A stretch of 64,000 nucleotides of DNA from Porticoccus sp002341315 (GTDB lineage Bacteria > Pseudomonadota > Gammaproteobacteria > Pseudomonadales > Porticoccaceae): assembly GCF_047634355.1 (NCBI RefSeq), contig NZ_JBLIAL010000001.1; one strand, 5' to 3'. Positions 1 through 9,222 of the stretch are shown here, piece by piece (the stretch's first letter is position 1; each line of letters opens with the position of its first letter). The translations under genes were made by a program, and so were the position numbers. A model generated the notes under the pieces. It had not been told where the DNA came from. It made no database searches and saw nothing but the letters and a program-made list of their open reading frames with translations.

Positions 1-670
1 CGACCACATCCACCACCTTCTGCAATACTTCCTCGATGGTCAAGGCTGAACTGTCCAACACCACGGCGTTGGTCGCAGGAACCATCGGTGACACTTTGCG
101 TGTCATATCCCGTTCGTCCCGTTTTTGAACCCGCTCTACGAGGGCGGCAAGGCTAACACTTTCCCCCTTATCTATCAACTGCTTATAACGTCTTTGCGCC
201 CGTTCTTCCGAGCTCGCTGTCAGGAAGACTTTGGCGATGGCGTCGGGGAAAACCACGGTACCCATATCGCGGCCGTCCGCCACCAGGCCCGGCGACACGG
301 CAAAGGCTCGCTGACGCTGCAGAAGGGCATCGCGCACTTCCGGATATGCGGCAACCACTGAGGCGTTAGTCCCCACACCCTCGGAGCGAATCAACGCGGA
401 TACATCCTCTCCCTCCAGCATCACTTTTGGCGTGTTGCCGTTATCGCGTGTCTTGAATGAAATGTCCATATGGGCAGCCAATACAGCCAGAGACTCCACA
501 TTATCCAGCGAAACGCCATGACGTTTTGCCGCCAGCGCCAGCAACCTGTAAAGCGCACCACTATCGAGATAGTGGAACCCCAACTTGGCAGCCAGCAACT
601 GACAGATGGTCCCCTTTCCAGAACCACTCGGCCCGTCGATGGTTATGACTGGTACTCTTTTTTCATTCAT
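1..670 (-). CDS. cmk: Cytidylate kinase (3' end cut by window edge)
   Basis: Phosphorylates CMP and dCMP with ATP in pyrimidine salvage in the cytoplasm. 223 codons are visible, against about 225-230 in the family, so only the last few residues are missing at the left edge. The start ATG is at 670 and the protein begins MNEKRVPVITIDGPSGSGKG, with the P-loop GPSGSGKGT at residues 13-21. Further in, ADGRDMGTVVFP is the NMP-binding signature of bacterial CMP kinases. The ATG overlaps the TGA of tyrA-aroA (stop at 669-667), so translation is probably coupled. cmk downstream of aroA is the usual arrangement in gammaproteobacteria, where rpsA and ihfB normally follow; those lie outside this window. 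Confidence 0.95.
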   Translation of the reverse strand, partial: MNEKRVPVITIDGPSGSGKGTICQLLAAKLGFHYLDSGALYRLLALAAKRHGVSLDNVESLAVLAAHMDISFKTRDNGNTPKVMLEGEDVSALIRSEGVGTNASVVAAYPEVRDALLQRQRAFAVSPGLVADGRDMGTVVFPDAIAKVFLTASSEERAQRRYKQLIDKGESVSLAALVERVQKRDERDMTRKVSPMVPATNAVVLDSSALTIEEVLQKVVDVV

Positions 671-2886
671 CGTATTTCCTCGACAATTTTCAAACCGACA
701 CTGTTGGCCAAAGCCACAAAGCCCGGGAATGATGTCGCCACATTGTTACAATTTCGTATCAGAATATTTCCCTGTGCCCTCAACGAGGCAATAGCAAAGG
801 ACATGGCGATACGGTGATCGCCCAGACTGTCCACCTCGCCGGCACGCAATGTACCACCCTGAATATCGATACCATCCGGGGTGGGAATCGCCTGGATTCC
901 CAGGCAGGCCAGGCCGTCTGCCATGGCCTTGATCCGGTCACTCTCTTTTACCCGCAATTCCTCAGCACCGGTCAGGCGGGTTTTTCCCTCGGCACAGGCT
1001 GCCGCCACAAACAGAGCGGGAAACTCATCAATGGCCAGAGGTACTTGATCTTCGGGGATGTCTATTCCATGAAGTGGCGCATAGCGGACCCGGATATCAG
1101 CCACCGGCTCACCGCCGACTTCGCGATGGTTGGTGAGTTCCAGGTCTGCACCCATCATCTGCAGGATATTGATGACACCGATACGGGTGGGGTTAACGCC
1201 CACATGGGTCAACGTCACATCGGAGCCAGGCGCGATTGCCGCCGCCACCATGAAAAAAGTCGCAGATGAGATATCTGCCGGCACGTCAATGTTCGTGGCA
1301 TACAATTTTCCGCCGCCGTCGAGCTCCGCGACCGCACCCTCTCGCCGAACCGGATAACCGAAACCGGTCAGCATCCGTTCGGTGTGATCACGTGTCGGTG
1401 CCGGCTCCGTGGTTCGAGTAGTCCCGTTGGCATAGAGGCCGGCCAGTAACACCGAAGATTTCACCTGGGCACTGGCCATCGGCAGGCAATAGTCGATTGC
1501 TTTGAGCGCCTGCCCTCCCCTGATACGAAGAGGCGGCCTGCCACCCTGCTCTGCCTCTATAACAGCACCCATCTGCCTCAAGGGCCCTGCCACACGCTCC
1601 ATAGGCCGCTGCGACAGGGACTCGTCTCCTGTCAGTTCCACGTCAAAAGTCTGGCCGGCCAGCAACCCGGCCAACAAACGCATTGATGTACCGGAATTAC
1701 CCAGATATAGCGGGCAAGCGGGCGCCTTGAGACCGGTCATACCAACACCGTGTATCACCACACGACCGCTCTGCGGCCCCTCGATAACCACACCCATATC
1801 CCGGAATGCCTGTAGCGTGGCAAGACTGTCTTCGCCCTCAAGAAAGCCGGTCACGGTGGTGACACCTTCGGCAAGCGAGCCCAGCATGATCGAGCGGTGG
1901 GATATGGATTTATCGCCGGGCACACGAATGCTACCGGTAACTGAATTGCCGGGGGACACCCGGTAGTCAATAGTCTGTGTCATGGGCTCCAGGTAAGCCT
2001 TGTTTTCAAGCATTTTAGCAAAATGGTTGCGCGCTTCCCTGGCGCGGGTAAACACCCCCAGCAGGTACTCGCTGTCCTTGTTCTGAATAGCATCTTTAAG
2101 CTGATCCACATGATCGGTAAACGTTTCCAGTACGGCTAGCAACGCCTGGTCATTCGCCATGACAATGTCGTGCCACATCATCGGATCACTGGCGGCAATA
2201 CGCGTAAAATCTCTAAATCCACCGGCTGCATAACGGAAAATCTCACGATTTTCACGCATACCAGCGAGTGTATCCACCAATGTGTAAGCCAGAATATGAG
2301 GTAAATGACTGGTGGCCGCCAAAACCTCATCGTGTTCTGCCACCGTCATTTCACTGATCACGGCACCCGCTCCCTGCCATAGACCACGGACACGCTGCAA
2401 ATGCTCCTTACCGGTTTCCTGCAAGGGAGTCAGAATCACCCTGTGCTCGTCGAACAAACCGCTATTTGCCGCATCCACACCGCTTTTCTCCGAACCGGCG
2501 ATCGGATGTCCCGGAACAAACTGGGCAGGCATTTTGCCATAGGCTCGCCGCACTGCAGTTACGACACTGCCCTTGACGCTGGCCACATCGGTCACAGTAA
2601 CGCTATCCGCCAGCAGTGGTTGCAGTTGGTGCATAATATCGGGAACGGTCAGGGTCGGCACACCCACCAAAACCACGTCACCCTCACCCAGGTCCCCTGC
2701 GACATCACCAATATCGGTGATGACCCGGTCTACCACACCGGATGCCAGCGCCTTGCTCAGCGTATCGGGATTTCTGGAGCTGCCAATTACCTCACGGCAA
2801 AGTCCCCGCTCACGAGCGGCCTTTGCCAGGCTGCCGCCAATCAGGCCAAGTCCCACTACCAATAGACGATTGATTGTAGGCGTCAT
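667..2886 (-). CDS. tyrA-aroA: Fused prephenate dehydrogenase / EPSP synthase
   Basis: A bifunctional 739-residue protein. The N-terminal third is an NAD(P)-dependent prephenate dehydrogenase (tyrosine branch): Rossmann motif VVGLGLIGGS near residues 11-19, VTDVASVKGSV near 98, and the prephenate-binding stretch VPGHPIAGSEKSG near 125-137. From about residue 303 follows a complete 5-enolpyruvylshikimate-3-phosphate synthase with VPGDKSISHRS, GNSGTSMRLLAG, TRDHTERML, DEFPALFVAA and RVKESDR. This fusion is typical of Pseudomonas and relatives. The ATG at 2886 was chosen; a TTG one codon upstream is possible. It shares TGATG with the hisC stop. An internal ATG at about 1983 (MTQTIDYRVS) falls at the domain junction and could in principle start free AroA; nothing proves that it does. 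Confidence 0.96.
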   Translation of the reverse strand: MTPTINRLLVVGLGLIGGSLAKAARERGLCREVIGSSRNPDTLSKALASGVVDRVITDIGDVAGDLGEGDVVLVGVPTLTVPDIMHQLQPLLADSVTVTDVASVKGSVVTAVRRAYGKMPAQFVPGHPIAGSEKSGVDAANSGLFDEHRVILTPLQETGKEHLQRVRGLWQGAGAVISEMTVAEHDEVLAATSHLPHILAYTLVDTLAGMRENREIFRYAAGGFRDFTRIAASDPMMWHDIVMANDQALLAVLETFTDHVDQLKDAIQNKDSEYLLGVFTRAREARNHFAKMLENKAYLEPMTQTIDYRVSPGNSVTGSIRVPGDKSISHRSIMLGSLAEGVTTVTGFLEGEDSLATLQAFRDMGVVIEGPQSGRVVIHGVGMTGLKAPACPLYLGNSGTSMRLLAGLLAGQTFDVELTGDESLSQRPMERVAGPLRQMGAVIEAEQGGRPPLRIRGGQALKAIDYCLPMASAQVKSSVLLAGLYANGTTRTTEPAPTRDHTERMLTGFGYPVRREGAVAELDGGGKLYATNIDVPADISSATFFMVAAAIAPGSDVTLTHVGVNPTRIGVINILQMMGADLELTNHREVGGEPVADIRVRYAPLHGIDIPEDQVPLAIDEFPALFVAAACAEGKTRLTGAEELRVKESDRIKAMADGLACLGIQAIPTPDGIDIQGGTLRAGEVDSLGDHRIAMSFAIASLRAQGNILIRNCNNVATSFPGFVALANSVGLKIVEEIR

Positions 2887-4001
2887 CAAGCTGTATCCCT
2901 GTCAACCAGCAACCGACCCAATGAGTCGAGAAAACGTTGATTTTCGTGGGGCAAACCAATAGAAACCCGCAAATGGTGGGGCATACCGTACAGAGCAACA
3001 GGGCGAACAATGACACCCTGGCGCAGCAGTGCCTCGTAAATGGCCGACGCATCCCCCGGGACCTGAACAGCGATAAAGTTACCTGCCGATGGAATGTACG
3101 CCAATCCCAGGGCATCAAAACCGGCCACCAGCTGATTGTAACCATCACGATTGACGCCAATACTGCGTCGCAGGTAATCATCATCATCCAGTACCGCCAG
3201 CGCGGCGGCCAGTGCTGGACTATTAACGTTGAAGGGTTGGCGAAGACGATTGAGGATATCTGCCACCTCCGGATGTGATACCGAGTAACCGATACGCAAG
3301 GCCGCCAAACCATAGGCCTTGGAAAAGGTACGGGTAACGACCAGATTGGGGTAGTCGTCAATCAGCTCAAGTGCAGAACCGTAACCGGGTTGATCCACAT
3401 ATTCAAAATAGGCTTCATCCACCACCACCAGCACAGTGTCTGGCAGCTCCTGTAACAACGCTTTAATGGATGCAAGCGATACCCAGGTCCCGGTCGGATT
3501 ATTCGGGTTGGCGATAAACAGCAAACGCGTGTGTTCATTCACGGCGGCGGCCATAGCCGGCAAATCATGACCCCAGCTGCTGGCAGGAACAACAATCGCT
3601 GTGGCATTTTGCGCAGTGATTATCAGTTGATAGACCACGAAAGCGTGTTCAGCAATGATGGCATTGTGCTGTTGACCGAGAAAACCTCTCGCCAGCAGCT
3701 CCAGAACTTCATTGGACCCGTTACCCAGGGTCAGCTGACTGGCAGAGACGGCCAACTTTTCGGCGAGTCGGCGCTTGAGATAAAAACCGTTTCCGTCGGG
3801 ATAGCGGGCACCATTTTCAAACGATGCTTCTATAGCGGCTTTTGCCAGCTCACTCAAACCCAACGGATTTTCATTGCTTGCCAGCTTGATTGCACCGGAG
3901 ATACCGAGTTCACGTTCCAGTTCATCAAGGGGCTTGCCGCCCTGATAAGGTTGCAAATGTTGTACGCCTGGCAATGCCAGGCTCTTTAAGTCCATACGCA
4001 T
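2886..4001 (-). CDS. hisC: Histidinol-phosphate aminotransferase
   Basis: A PLP-dependent fold-type I aminotransferase, 371 residues, that converts imidazole acetol phosphate to histidinol phosphate. In this aromatic operon it may also transaminate prephenate or aromatic keto acids. Visible motifs are IKLASNENPLG near the N-terminus, ANPNNPTGTWV, VDEAYFEY, and the Schiff-base lysine in RTFSKAYGLAALRIGYS. It belongs to the HisC2 type found next to tyrA-aroA in Pseudomonas. The ATG at 4001 is preferred; another ATG lies at 3995 and a TTG at 4010. The pheA stop is 21 bases upstream and the hisC TGA overlaps the next ATG, so it is clearly part of the pheA-hisC-tyrA/aroA-cmk operon. Confidence 0.92.
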   Translation of the reverse strand: MRMDLKSLALPGVQHLQPYQGGKPLDELERELGISGAIKLASNENPLGLSELAKAAIEASFENGARYPDGNGFYLKRRLAEKLAVSASQLTLGNGSNEVLELLARGFLGQQHNAIIAEHAFVVYQLIITAQNATAIVVPASSWGHDLPAMAAAVNEHTRLLFIANPNNPTGTWVSLASIKALLQELPDTVLVVVDEAYFEYVDQPGYGSALELIDDYPNLVVTRTFSKAYGLAALRIGYSVSHPEVADILNRLRQPFNVNSPALAAALAVLDDDDYLRRSIGVNRDGYNQLVAGFDALGLAYIPSAGNFIAVQVPGDASAIYEALLRQGVIVRPVALYGMPHHLRVSIGLPHENQRFLDSLGRLLVDRDTA

Positions 4002-4022
4002 AAGTATCAACCCAACGCCTGG

Positions 4023-5108
4023 TTACAAGACAGCTTTTGGATAGGAGCCGAGCACTCTGAGGTCAGCAACGATAGAAGCCACCTCTCGGAGCACTTCCGC
4101 CACTTTGGGATTGTCACAATGTCCTTCAAAATCAATAAAGAACACATAAGTCCATTTGCCGGTCCGCGATGGTCGGGTTTCCACCCGCGTCAAATCCACA
4201 CCCTGGCGGTGGAAAGGCTCCAGCAGCTGATGCAGGGCACCCGGCTCATTGCGAACAGCTGCAATGATAGAGGTCTTGTCGTCACCACTGGGCGGAATAG
4301 CATCCCTACCGATAATAAGAAACCGGGTGGAGTTATCTGGCCGGTCTTCAATTTTTTCTGATAATTTCTGCAAGTTATAGAGCTCTGCGGCCATATCGCC
4401 AGCAATTGCAGCACTGTTCCATTCACCAATGACACGCTTGGCCGCATCTGCATTACTACTAACCGCAACACGCTCAGCTTTTGGGTAGTGTGCATCAAGC
4501 CACTGGCGACACTGGGCCAACGACTGTGCATGAGAATAGATGCGGGTAATTCGGTCGGGATGCGTGTTCGGTCCGACCAGCAGGTGGTGATGAATTCGCA
4601 GCTCTACTTCACCACAAATCTTCAGGGTGGAGTCAAGAAAAGTGTCCAGTGTGTGATTAATCATGCCTTCCGTGGAGTTTTCCACGGGCACAACACCATA
4701 ATTCACCGCGCCGGCTGCGACTTCCCGAAAGACTTCATCGATTGCACCGAGAGGCACGGCCAGTGCTGAATGACCAAAATGCTTGAGCGCGGCTTCCTGG
4801 GTAAAAGTGCCCTCTGGGCCCAAAAAAGCGACTTTTACCGGCTGCTCAAGCGCCAGGCAAGCAGACATGATTTCCCGGAAGAGTCTGGCCATTTCCTCAT
4901 TATCCAGCGGACCCTGATTTTTCATCATGACATGACGAAGTACCTGGGCCTCCCGCTCAGGGCGGTAGAATGAGGCATCGCCCTCAGTACGTTTGACCTC
5001 AGCTACCTGCTGGGCACAACTGGCGCGCTCACTGATCAGGGCAAGGATCTGATCATCTATTGCATCGATTTGCTCACGAAGCCGGCTGAGCTTGTTTTCT
5101 TCTGCCAT
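4023..5108 (-). CDS. pheA: Bifunctional chorismate mutase / prephenate dehydratase
   Basis: The P-protein of phenylalanine synthesis, 361 residues, the usual length. An AroQ-type chorismate mutase helix bundle covers about residues 5-85 (LREQIDAIDDQILALISER). The prephenate dehydratase domain follows (VAFLGPEGTFTQEAALKHFG, GVVPVENSTEGMINHTLD). A C-terminal ACT domain carries the Phe-binding signature NEPGALHQLLEPF and the ESRP-like TRVETRPSRTGKW, so allosteric inhibition by phenylalanine is expected. The ATG has an excellent ribosome binding site (GGGGAGG). It starts 12 bases after the gyrA stop. In Pseudomonas serC normally sits in this gap; here it is missing. Confidence 0.96.
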   Translation of the reverse strand: MAEENKLSRLREQIDAIDDQILALISERASCAQQVAEVKRTEGDASFYRPEREAQVLRHVMMKNQGPLDNEEMARLFREIMSACLALEQPVKVAFLGPEGTFTQEAALKHFGHSALAVPLGAIDEVFREVAAGAVNYGVVPVENSTEGMINHTLDTFLDSTLKICGEVELRIHHHLLVGPNTHPDRITRIYSHAQSLAQCRQWLDAHYPKAERVAVSSNADAAKRVIGEWNSAAIAGDMAAELYNLQKLSEKIEDRPDNSTRFLIIGRDAIPPSGDDKTSIIAAVRNEPGALHQLLEPFHRQGVDLTRVETRPSRTGKWTYVFFIDFEGHCDNPKVAEVLREVASIVADLRVLGSYPKAVL

Positions 5109-5120
5109 ACCGCCTCCCCG

Positions 5121-7679
5121 CTAGGCTTCCATCTCTTCGTCAAGCAACGGTTCCTGTTCCTCTATCCTTGCCATACTCACCAGTGCCTCACTCTCTTTGA
5201 GGCGGATGACACGAACCCCCTGGGTATTGCGACCCAGCACGGATATTTCACCCACATGGGTGCGAACCATGGTGCCCTGATCAGAGATCAACATAATTTC
5301 ATCACCGTCGAAGAGTTGTACGGCACCAACTAGAGCACCATTGCGCTCAGTGCACTGCATGGCAATCATGCCCTTGCCACCCCGACCTTTGGTAGGGAAT
5401 TCAGTGAGGGCTGTCTGCTTGCCGTAACCGTTCCTGGAAACCGTCAACACATAACCGTTTTCCTGAGGAATCACCATGGCCAGCACCTGATGGCCGGCGG
5501 GCAACCGCATTCCCCGAACACCTTTGGAAACACGCCCCATGGCACGTACATCAGCCTCTGCAAAGCGCACCGCTTTGCCCTCGCTACTGAACAGCATCAC
5601 ATCGCAATTGCCATCCGTAATCGCAGTGCCTACCAGATGATCACCTTCCACCAGATCCACCGCCCGCAACCCGACACTGCGGGGACGGGAGTATTGATCA
5701 AGCGATGTCTTCTTTATCGTGCCATTGGCCGTAGCCATGATCACAAACCGGTCGGCTGCGTATTCATCTACGGGGAGAATGGAGGTAATCCGCTCGTTTT
5801 CTTCGAGAGGCAGCAAGTTCACCATGGGTCGTCCACGGGAATTGCGGCCAGCCAGAGGGATCTGATAGACCTTCAACCAGAAGACCTTACCCCGGCTGGT
5901 GAAACAAAGAATCGTACTATGAGTGCTTGCCACCAGCAGATGCTCGACAAAGTCTTCATCTTTAACCGCTGTGGCAGACTTGCCCATACCGCCTCGACGC
6001 TGTGCCTGGTAGTCACTGAGGGGTTGGGTTTTTGCATAACCACCGTGGGAGATGGTGACCACCCGGTCCTCTTCGGTGATCAGATCCTCGATGGTCAGAT
6101 CATGCTGCGATTCGATAATTTCTGTGCGGCGATCATCGCCGAACTCTTCACTGACTTCACGCAATTCTTCCCTGATGACGTCCATCAGACGACTGTGGGA
6201 ATCGAGGATCGCCAGGTACTCGGCAATTTCTGCCAATTTTTCCTGGTACTCAGCCAACAGTTTGTCATGCTCCATACCGGTCAGGCGGTGCAGGCGCAAT
6301 TCAAGAATAGCCTGGGCCTGGGCCGGAGACAGGAAATACTTACCATCACGTATACCGAACTGGGGGTCCAGATCTTCGGGGCGGCAGGCGTGGCTGCCAG
6401 TATGCTCTAGAAACTGGCCGACTGCCGAGGCATCCCAACCGCTGGCAATCAGACGTTCCTTGGCTTCGGCGGGAGACGGAGATGCCTTGATCAGCTCGAT
6501 GACAGCGTCAATGTTGGCAATCGCAACGGCCAAGCCTTCCAGCAAATGACCCCGTTCGCGAGCCTTTCTCAAGAGGTAAACGGTACGGCGAGTCACCACT
6601 TCGCGTCGGTGGCGGACAAAGGCTTCCAGCATTTCCTTGAGATTGAGTGTGCGGGGCTGCTCGTCAACCAACGCCACCATATTGATACCAAATACATTCT
6701 GCAGCTGGGTTTGGGCATAGAGGTTATTCAGTACAACGTCGCCCGACTCCCCTCTTTTCAGTTCAATAACAACCCGCAGGCCGTCCTTATCGGACTCATC
6801 CCGCAGCTCTGAAATACCCTCAATTTTTTTCTCTTTCACCAACTCGGCAATGCGCTCAATCAATCGCGCCTTGTTCAGCTGATAGGGGATTTCGTGAATA
6901 ATGATTATTTCACGGCTGGTTTTCTCATCGCGTATCACTTCCGCTCTGGCCCGCACATAAATGCGGCCTCTCCCGGTGCGGTATGCCTGAATAATGCCGG
7001 CGCGACCATTGATAATGGCCGCCGTAGGGAAATCCGGCCCGGGAATAAAGGCCATCAGCTCATCTATGGTGATATCCGGGTTGTCGATCAGTGCCAGGCA
7101 GCCCGCCACTACTTCCCGCAGGTTATGCGGCGGAATGTTGGTGGCCATGCCCACCGCGATCCCGGAGGATCCGTTCACCAGCAGATTGGGAACACGGGTC
7201 GGCAGCACCTGGGGAATCAGTTCTGTACCGTCGTAGTTTTCAACAAAATCGACAGTTTCTTTCTCAAGATCGGCCAGCAGCGAGTGGGCAATCTTGGCCA
7301 TGCGGATTTCGGTGTAGCGCATTGCCGCCGCCGAATCACCGTCGATAGAGCCGAAGTTACCCTGCCCGTCCACCAGCATGTAACGCAGGGAAAATGGCTG
7401 GGCCATGCGGACAATCGTGTCGTAAACAGCGGAGTCTCCGTGGGGGTGATATTTACCAATCACATCACCCACAACCCGGGCAGACTTCTTGTAAGCCTTG
7501 TTCCAGTCGTTATTCAGAACGCTCATCGCAAAGAGCACGCGCCGGTGAACCGGTTTAAGACCATCGCGAACATCGGGAAGTGCCCTGCCGACAATGACGC
7601 TCATCGCGTAATCGAGGTAGGATTGGCGCAATTCGTCTTCGATATTGACGGGCAGGATTTCTCTGGCTAATTCACCCAT
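5121..7679 (-). CDS. gyrA: DNA gyrase subunit A
   Basis: The DNA breakage-reunion subunit of gyrase, 852 residues. Numbering matches E. coli through the active site: catalytic Tyr122 in AAAMRYTEI, and Ser83 and Asp87 in the quinolone region GDSAVYDTIV. The two main resistance positions are therefore unmutated. The C-terminal beta-pinwheel contains the GyrA-box as QRRGGMG (QRRGGKG in E. coli), which fits wrapping and negative supercoiling, and the protein ends in an acidic tail (LLDEEMEA). The start ATG is at 7679. Upstream lie an extended -10 promoter and a leader hairpin (separate entries). It is probably co-transcribed, at least partly, with pheA 12 bases downstream. Confidence 0.98.
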   Translation of the reverse strand: MGELAREILPVNIEDELRQSYLDYAMSVIVGRALPDVRDGLKPVHRRVLFAMSVLNNDWNKAYKKSARVVGDVIGKYHPHGDSAVYDTIVRMAQPFSLRYMLVDGQGNFGSIDGDSAAAMRYTEIRMAKIAHSLLADLEKETVDFVENYDGTELIPQVLPTRVPNLLVNGSSGIAVGMATNIPPHNLREVVAGCLALIDNPDITIDELMAFIPGPDFPTAAIINGRAGIIQAYRTGRGRIYVRARAEVIRDEKTSREIIIIHEIPYQLNKARLIERIAELVKEKKIEGISELRDESDKDGLRVVIELKRGESGDVVLNNLYAQTQLQNVFGINMVALVDEQPRTLNLKEMLEAFVRHRREVVTRRTVYLLRKARERGHLLEGLAVAIANIDAVIELIKASPSPAEAKERLIASGWDASAVGQFLEHTGSHACRPEDLDPQFGIRDGKYFLSPAQAQAILELRLHRLTGMEHDKLLAEYQEKLAEIAEYLAILDSHSRLMDVIREELREVSEEFGDDRRTEIIESQHDLTIEDLITEEDRVVTISHGGYAKTQPLSDYQAQRRGGMGKSATAVKDEDFVEHLLVASTHSTILCFTSRGKVFWLKVYQIPLAGRNSRGRPMVNLLPLEENERITSILPVDEYAADRFVIMATANGTIKKTSLDQYSRPRSVGLRAVDLVEGDHLVGTAITDGNCDVMLFSSEGKAVRFAEADVRAMGRVSKGVRGMRLPAGHQVLAMVIPQENGYVLTVSRNGYGKQTALTEFPTKGRGGKGMIAMQCTERNGALVGAVQLFDGDEIMLISDQGTMVRTHVGEISVLGRNTQGVRVIRLKESEALVSMARIEEQEPLLDEEMEA

Positions 7680-7700
7680 ACTGCTGCTCGATCCCTTTCT

Positions 7701-7743
7701 GCTTGTTTTGGACGTTCAGGCGCCTGATGGCGCCAAAACAAGC
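7701..7743 (-). promoter_or_regulatory. Inverted repeat in the gyrA leader
   Basis: On the minus strand a perfect 11-bp stem (GCTTGTTTTGG with CCAAAACAAGC) encloses a 21-base loop. The loop can form its own CGCC/GGCG stem and contains a perfect 12-bp palindrome, TCAGGCGCCTGA (7716-7727). It lies between the candidate gyrA promoter and the gyrA ribosome binding site, so it would be transcribed as a 5' leader hairpin. It could be an RNA structure controlling gyrA, a DNA operator shared with the divergent gene, or both. The symmetry is certain; the role is inferred. Confidence 0.6.
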
Positions 7744-7748
7744 GCGGG

Positions 7749-7757
7749 ATCATACCA
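7749..7757 (-). promoter_or_regulatory. Extended -10 promoter for gyrA
   Basis: On the minus strand TGGTATGAT matches the extended -10 pattern TGnTATAAT with one mismatch. No good -35 lies 17 bases upstream, as is common for extended -10 promoters. Transcription would start about 7 bases downstream and run through the inverted repeat at 7701-7743 before gyrA. Confidence 0.5.
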
Positions 7758-7791
7758 CAAAATACACCTGAAACGCCCTTGTATGCCTTTG

Positions 7792-7820
7792 TTTAATGAT
7801 CTTTTTTCTGCGGGTATACT
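7792..7820 (+). promoter_or_regulatory. Candidate promoter for the mtaD-ubiG-mupP-yciK run
   Basis: TTTAAT at 7792-7797 and TATACT at 7815-7820 are separated by 17 bases and lie 35 bases upstream of the ATG at 7856. The -10 is good and the -35 moderate. This is inferred from sequence only. Confidence 0.4.
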
Positions 7821-7855
7821 GCGCGACCTGCTACCAATTCAAGGAATGGCCCATC

Positions 7856-9181
7856 ATGACGCCTGAACCCATAGATCTGTTGATTTCAGCGCGCTGGATT
7901 ATCCCGATCATCCCGGAGGGTCAGGTTTACGAAAACTGCTGCGTGGCTATCCGCGATGGCGACATTCTCGCTTTGCTGCCCTTCATTGAGGCGGAGCGAA
8001 GATACCGCGCTCGTGAACATGTGTCGCTGCCGAATCATATTCTGATGCCGGGACTGGTCAACGCCCACGGTCATGCAGCCATGACATTGCTGCGCGGCTA
8101 CGCTGACGACTACCCACTGAAAACCTGGCTGGAAGAGCATATCTGGCCCATCGAAATGCACTGGGTCAGTGACAGCTTTGTGCAGGACGGCACTGAACTC
8201 GCGGTTGCGGAAATGATTCGCAGCGGTACCAGCTGTTTTTCTGACATGTATTTCTTTCCCGAAAGCGCTGCCAGGGTTGCCAGCCATGCCGGCATTCGCA
8301 GTCAGATCGCCTTCCCGGTTTTCGACTTCCCCTCCCCCTGGGGTCGCGGACCCGATGAGTATATTCACAAGGGACTACAGTTGCGGGATGACTACAAAGG
8401 ACGCGACCTCACACGTATTGCCTTTGGCCCCCATGCACCCTACACACTCTCCGATGAGCCACTCCGCAAGATAGCCACTTACGCCCAGGAGCTCGACACT
8501 TGCGTACAGATTCATCTGCATGAAACTGCGGGTGAGGTTTCAGACAGTCTGGGGCAGTACGGGTTGCGGCCCATTCAGCGACTCAAGGCCCTGGAGTTCT
8601 TTTCACCCCTTACGCAGTGTGTACACATGACAGCATTGGACGAGAGCGATCTGGAAACCATTGCCAGTTTCAACGCCCATGTTGTTCACTGCCCGGAGTC
8701 CAATCTGAAAATGGCCAGCGGATTCTGTCCGCTGACTCAGCTCCAGGAGCGAGGAATCAATGTGGCACTGGGCACTGACGGTGCCGCCAGCAATAACGAT
8801 CTGGATATGTTTGGCGAACTGCGCACAGCGGCAATCGTCGCCAAAGCGGTTTCCGGCGACCCCGGTGCCGCCGATGCACATACTGCCTTGCAAATGGCTA
8901 CTATCAATGGGGCCCGAGCGCTGGGCTGGGGAGATCGCATTGGCAGTATCGAAGCGGGCAAAGCGGCTGACCTAGTAGCGATAGAGGTTGGGACAATCGA
9001 AACTGAACCGCTGTATAATCCAGCCTCTCAACTGGTTTACACCAACTCCGGAAGTCGCGTCAGCCACCTTTGGGTCAATGGTCGAGCCTTGATGCTGGAA
9101 CGGCAACTGCAGACCATTAACGAACAGGAAGTCATGATCAAGGTCAGGCAGTGGCAACGCAAGTTTACCGGCAAAAGCTGA
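7856..9181 (+). CDS. mtaD: 5'-methylthioadenosine/S-adenosylhomocysteine deaminase-like amidohydrolase
   Basis: An amidohydrolase-superfamily TIM barrel of 441 residues (TRZ/ATZ branch). Metal and catalytic motifs are NAHGHAAMTLLRGYADD (HxH), QIHLHETAGE, VVHCPESNLKMASG and LGTDGAASNNDLDM. The family deaminates purine nucleosides such as MTA and SAH; the Pseudomonas gene in the same place (between gyrA/mtnA and ubiG) is an MTA deaminase, which supports the call. Other substrates such as guanine or triazines cannot be excluded. The ATG at 7856 replaces an upstream in-frame start. mtnA, its usual partner in Pseudomonas for methionine salvage, is absent here. ubiG follows after 41 bases. Confidence 0.82.
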   Translation: MTPEPIDLLISARWIIPIIPEGQVYENCCVAIRDGDILALLPFIEAERRYRAREHVSLPNHILMPGLVNAHGHAAMTLLRGYADDYPLKTWLEEHIWPIEMHWVSDSFVQDGTELAVAEMIRSGTSCFSDMYFFPESAARVASHAGIRSQIAFPVFDFPSPWGRGPDEYIHKGLQLRDDYKGRDLTRIAFGPHAPYTLSDEPLRKIATYAQELDTCVQIHLHETAGEVSDSLGQYGLRPIQRLKALEFFSPLTQCVHMTALDESDLETIASFNAHVVHCPESNLKMASGFCPLTQLQERGINVALGTDGAASNNDLDMFGELRTAAIVAKAVSGDPGAADAHTALQMATINGARALGWGDRIGSIEAGKAADLVAIEVGTIETEPLYNPASQLVYTNSGSRVSHLWVNGRALMLERQLQTINEQEVMIKVRQWQRKFTGKS

Positions 9182-9222
9182 AGCACCTTTAAATCCGCCA
9201 CATGCCCAACTGGGGATCCAAC

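Noticed and set aside
1981..1983. Independent aroA start inside tyrA-aroA
   Set aside because: An ATG lies at the domain boundary but no clear ribosome binding site or promoter was found, so only the fusion is annotated.
5490..7670. Long plus-strand frames opposite gyrA
   Set aside because: gyrA is intact and highly conserved on the other strand; the frames show no domain.
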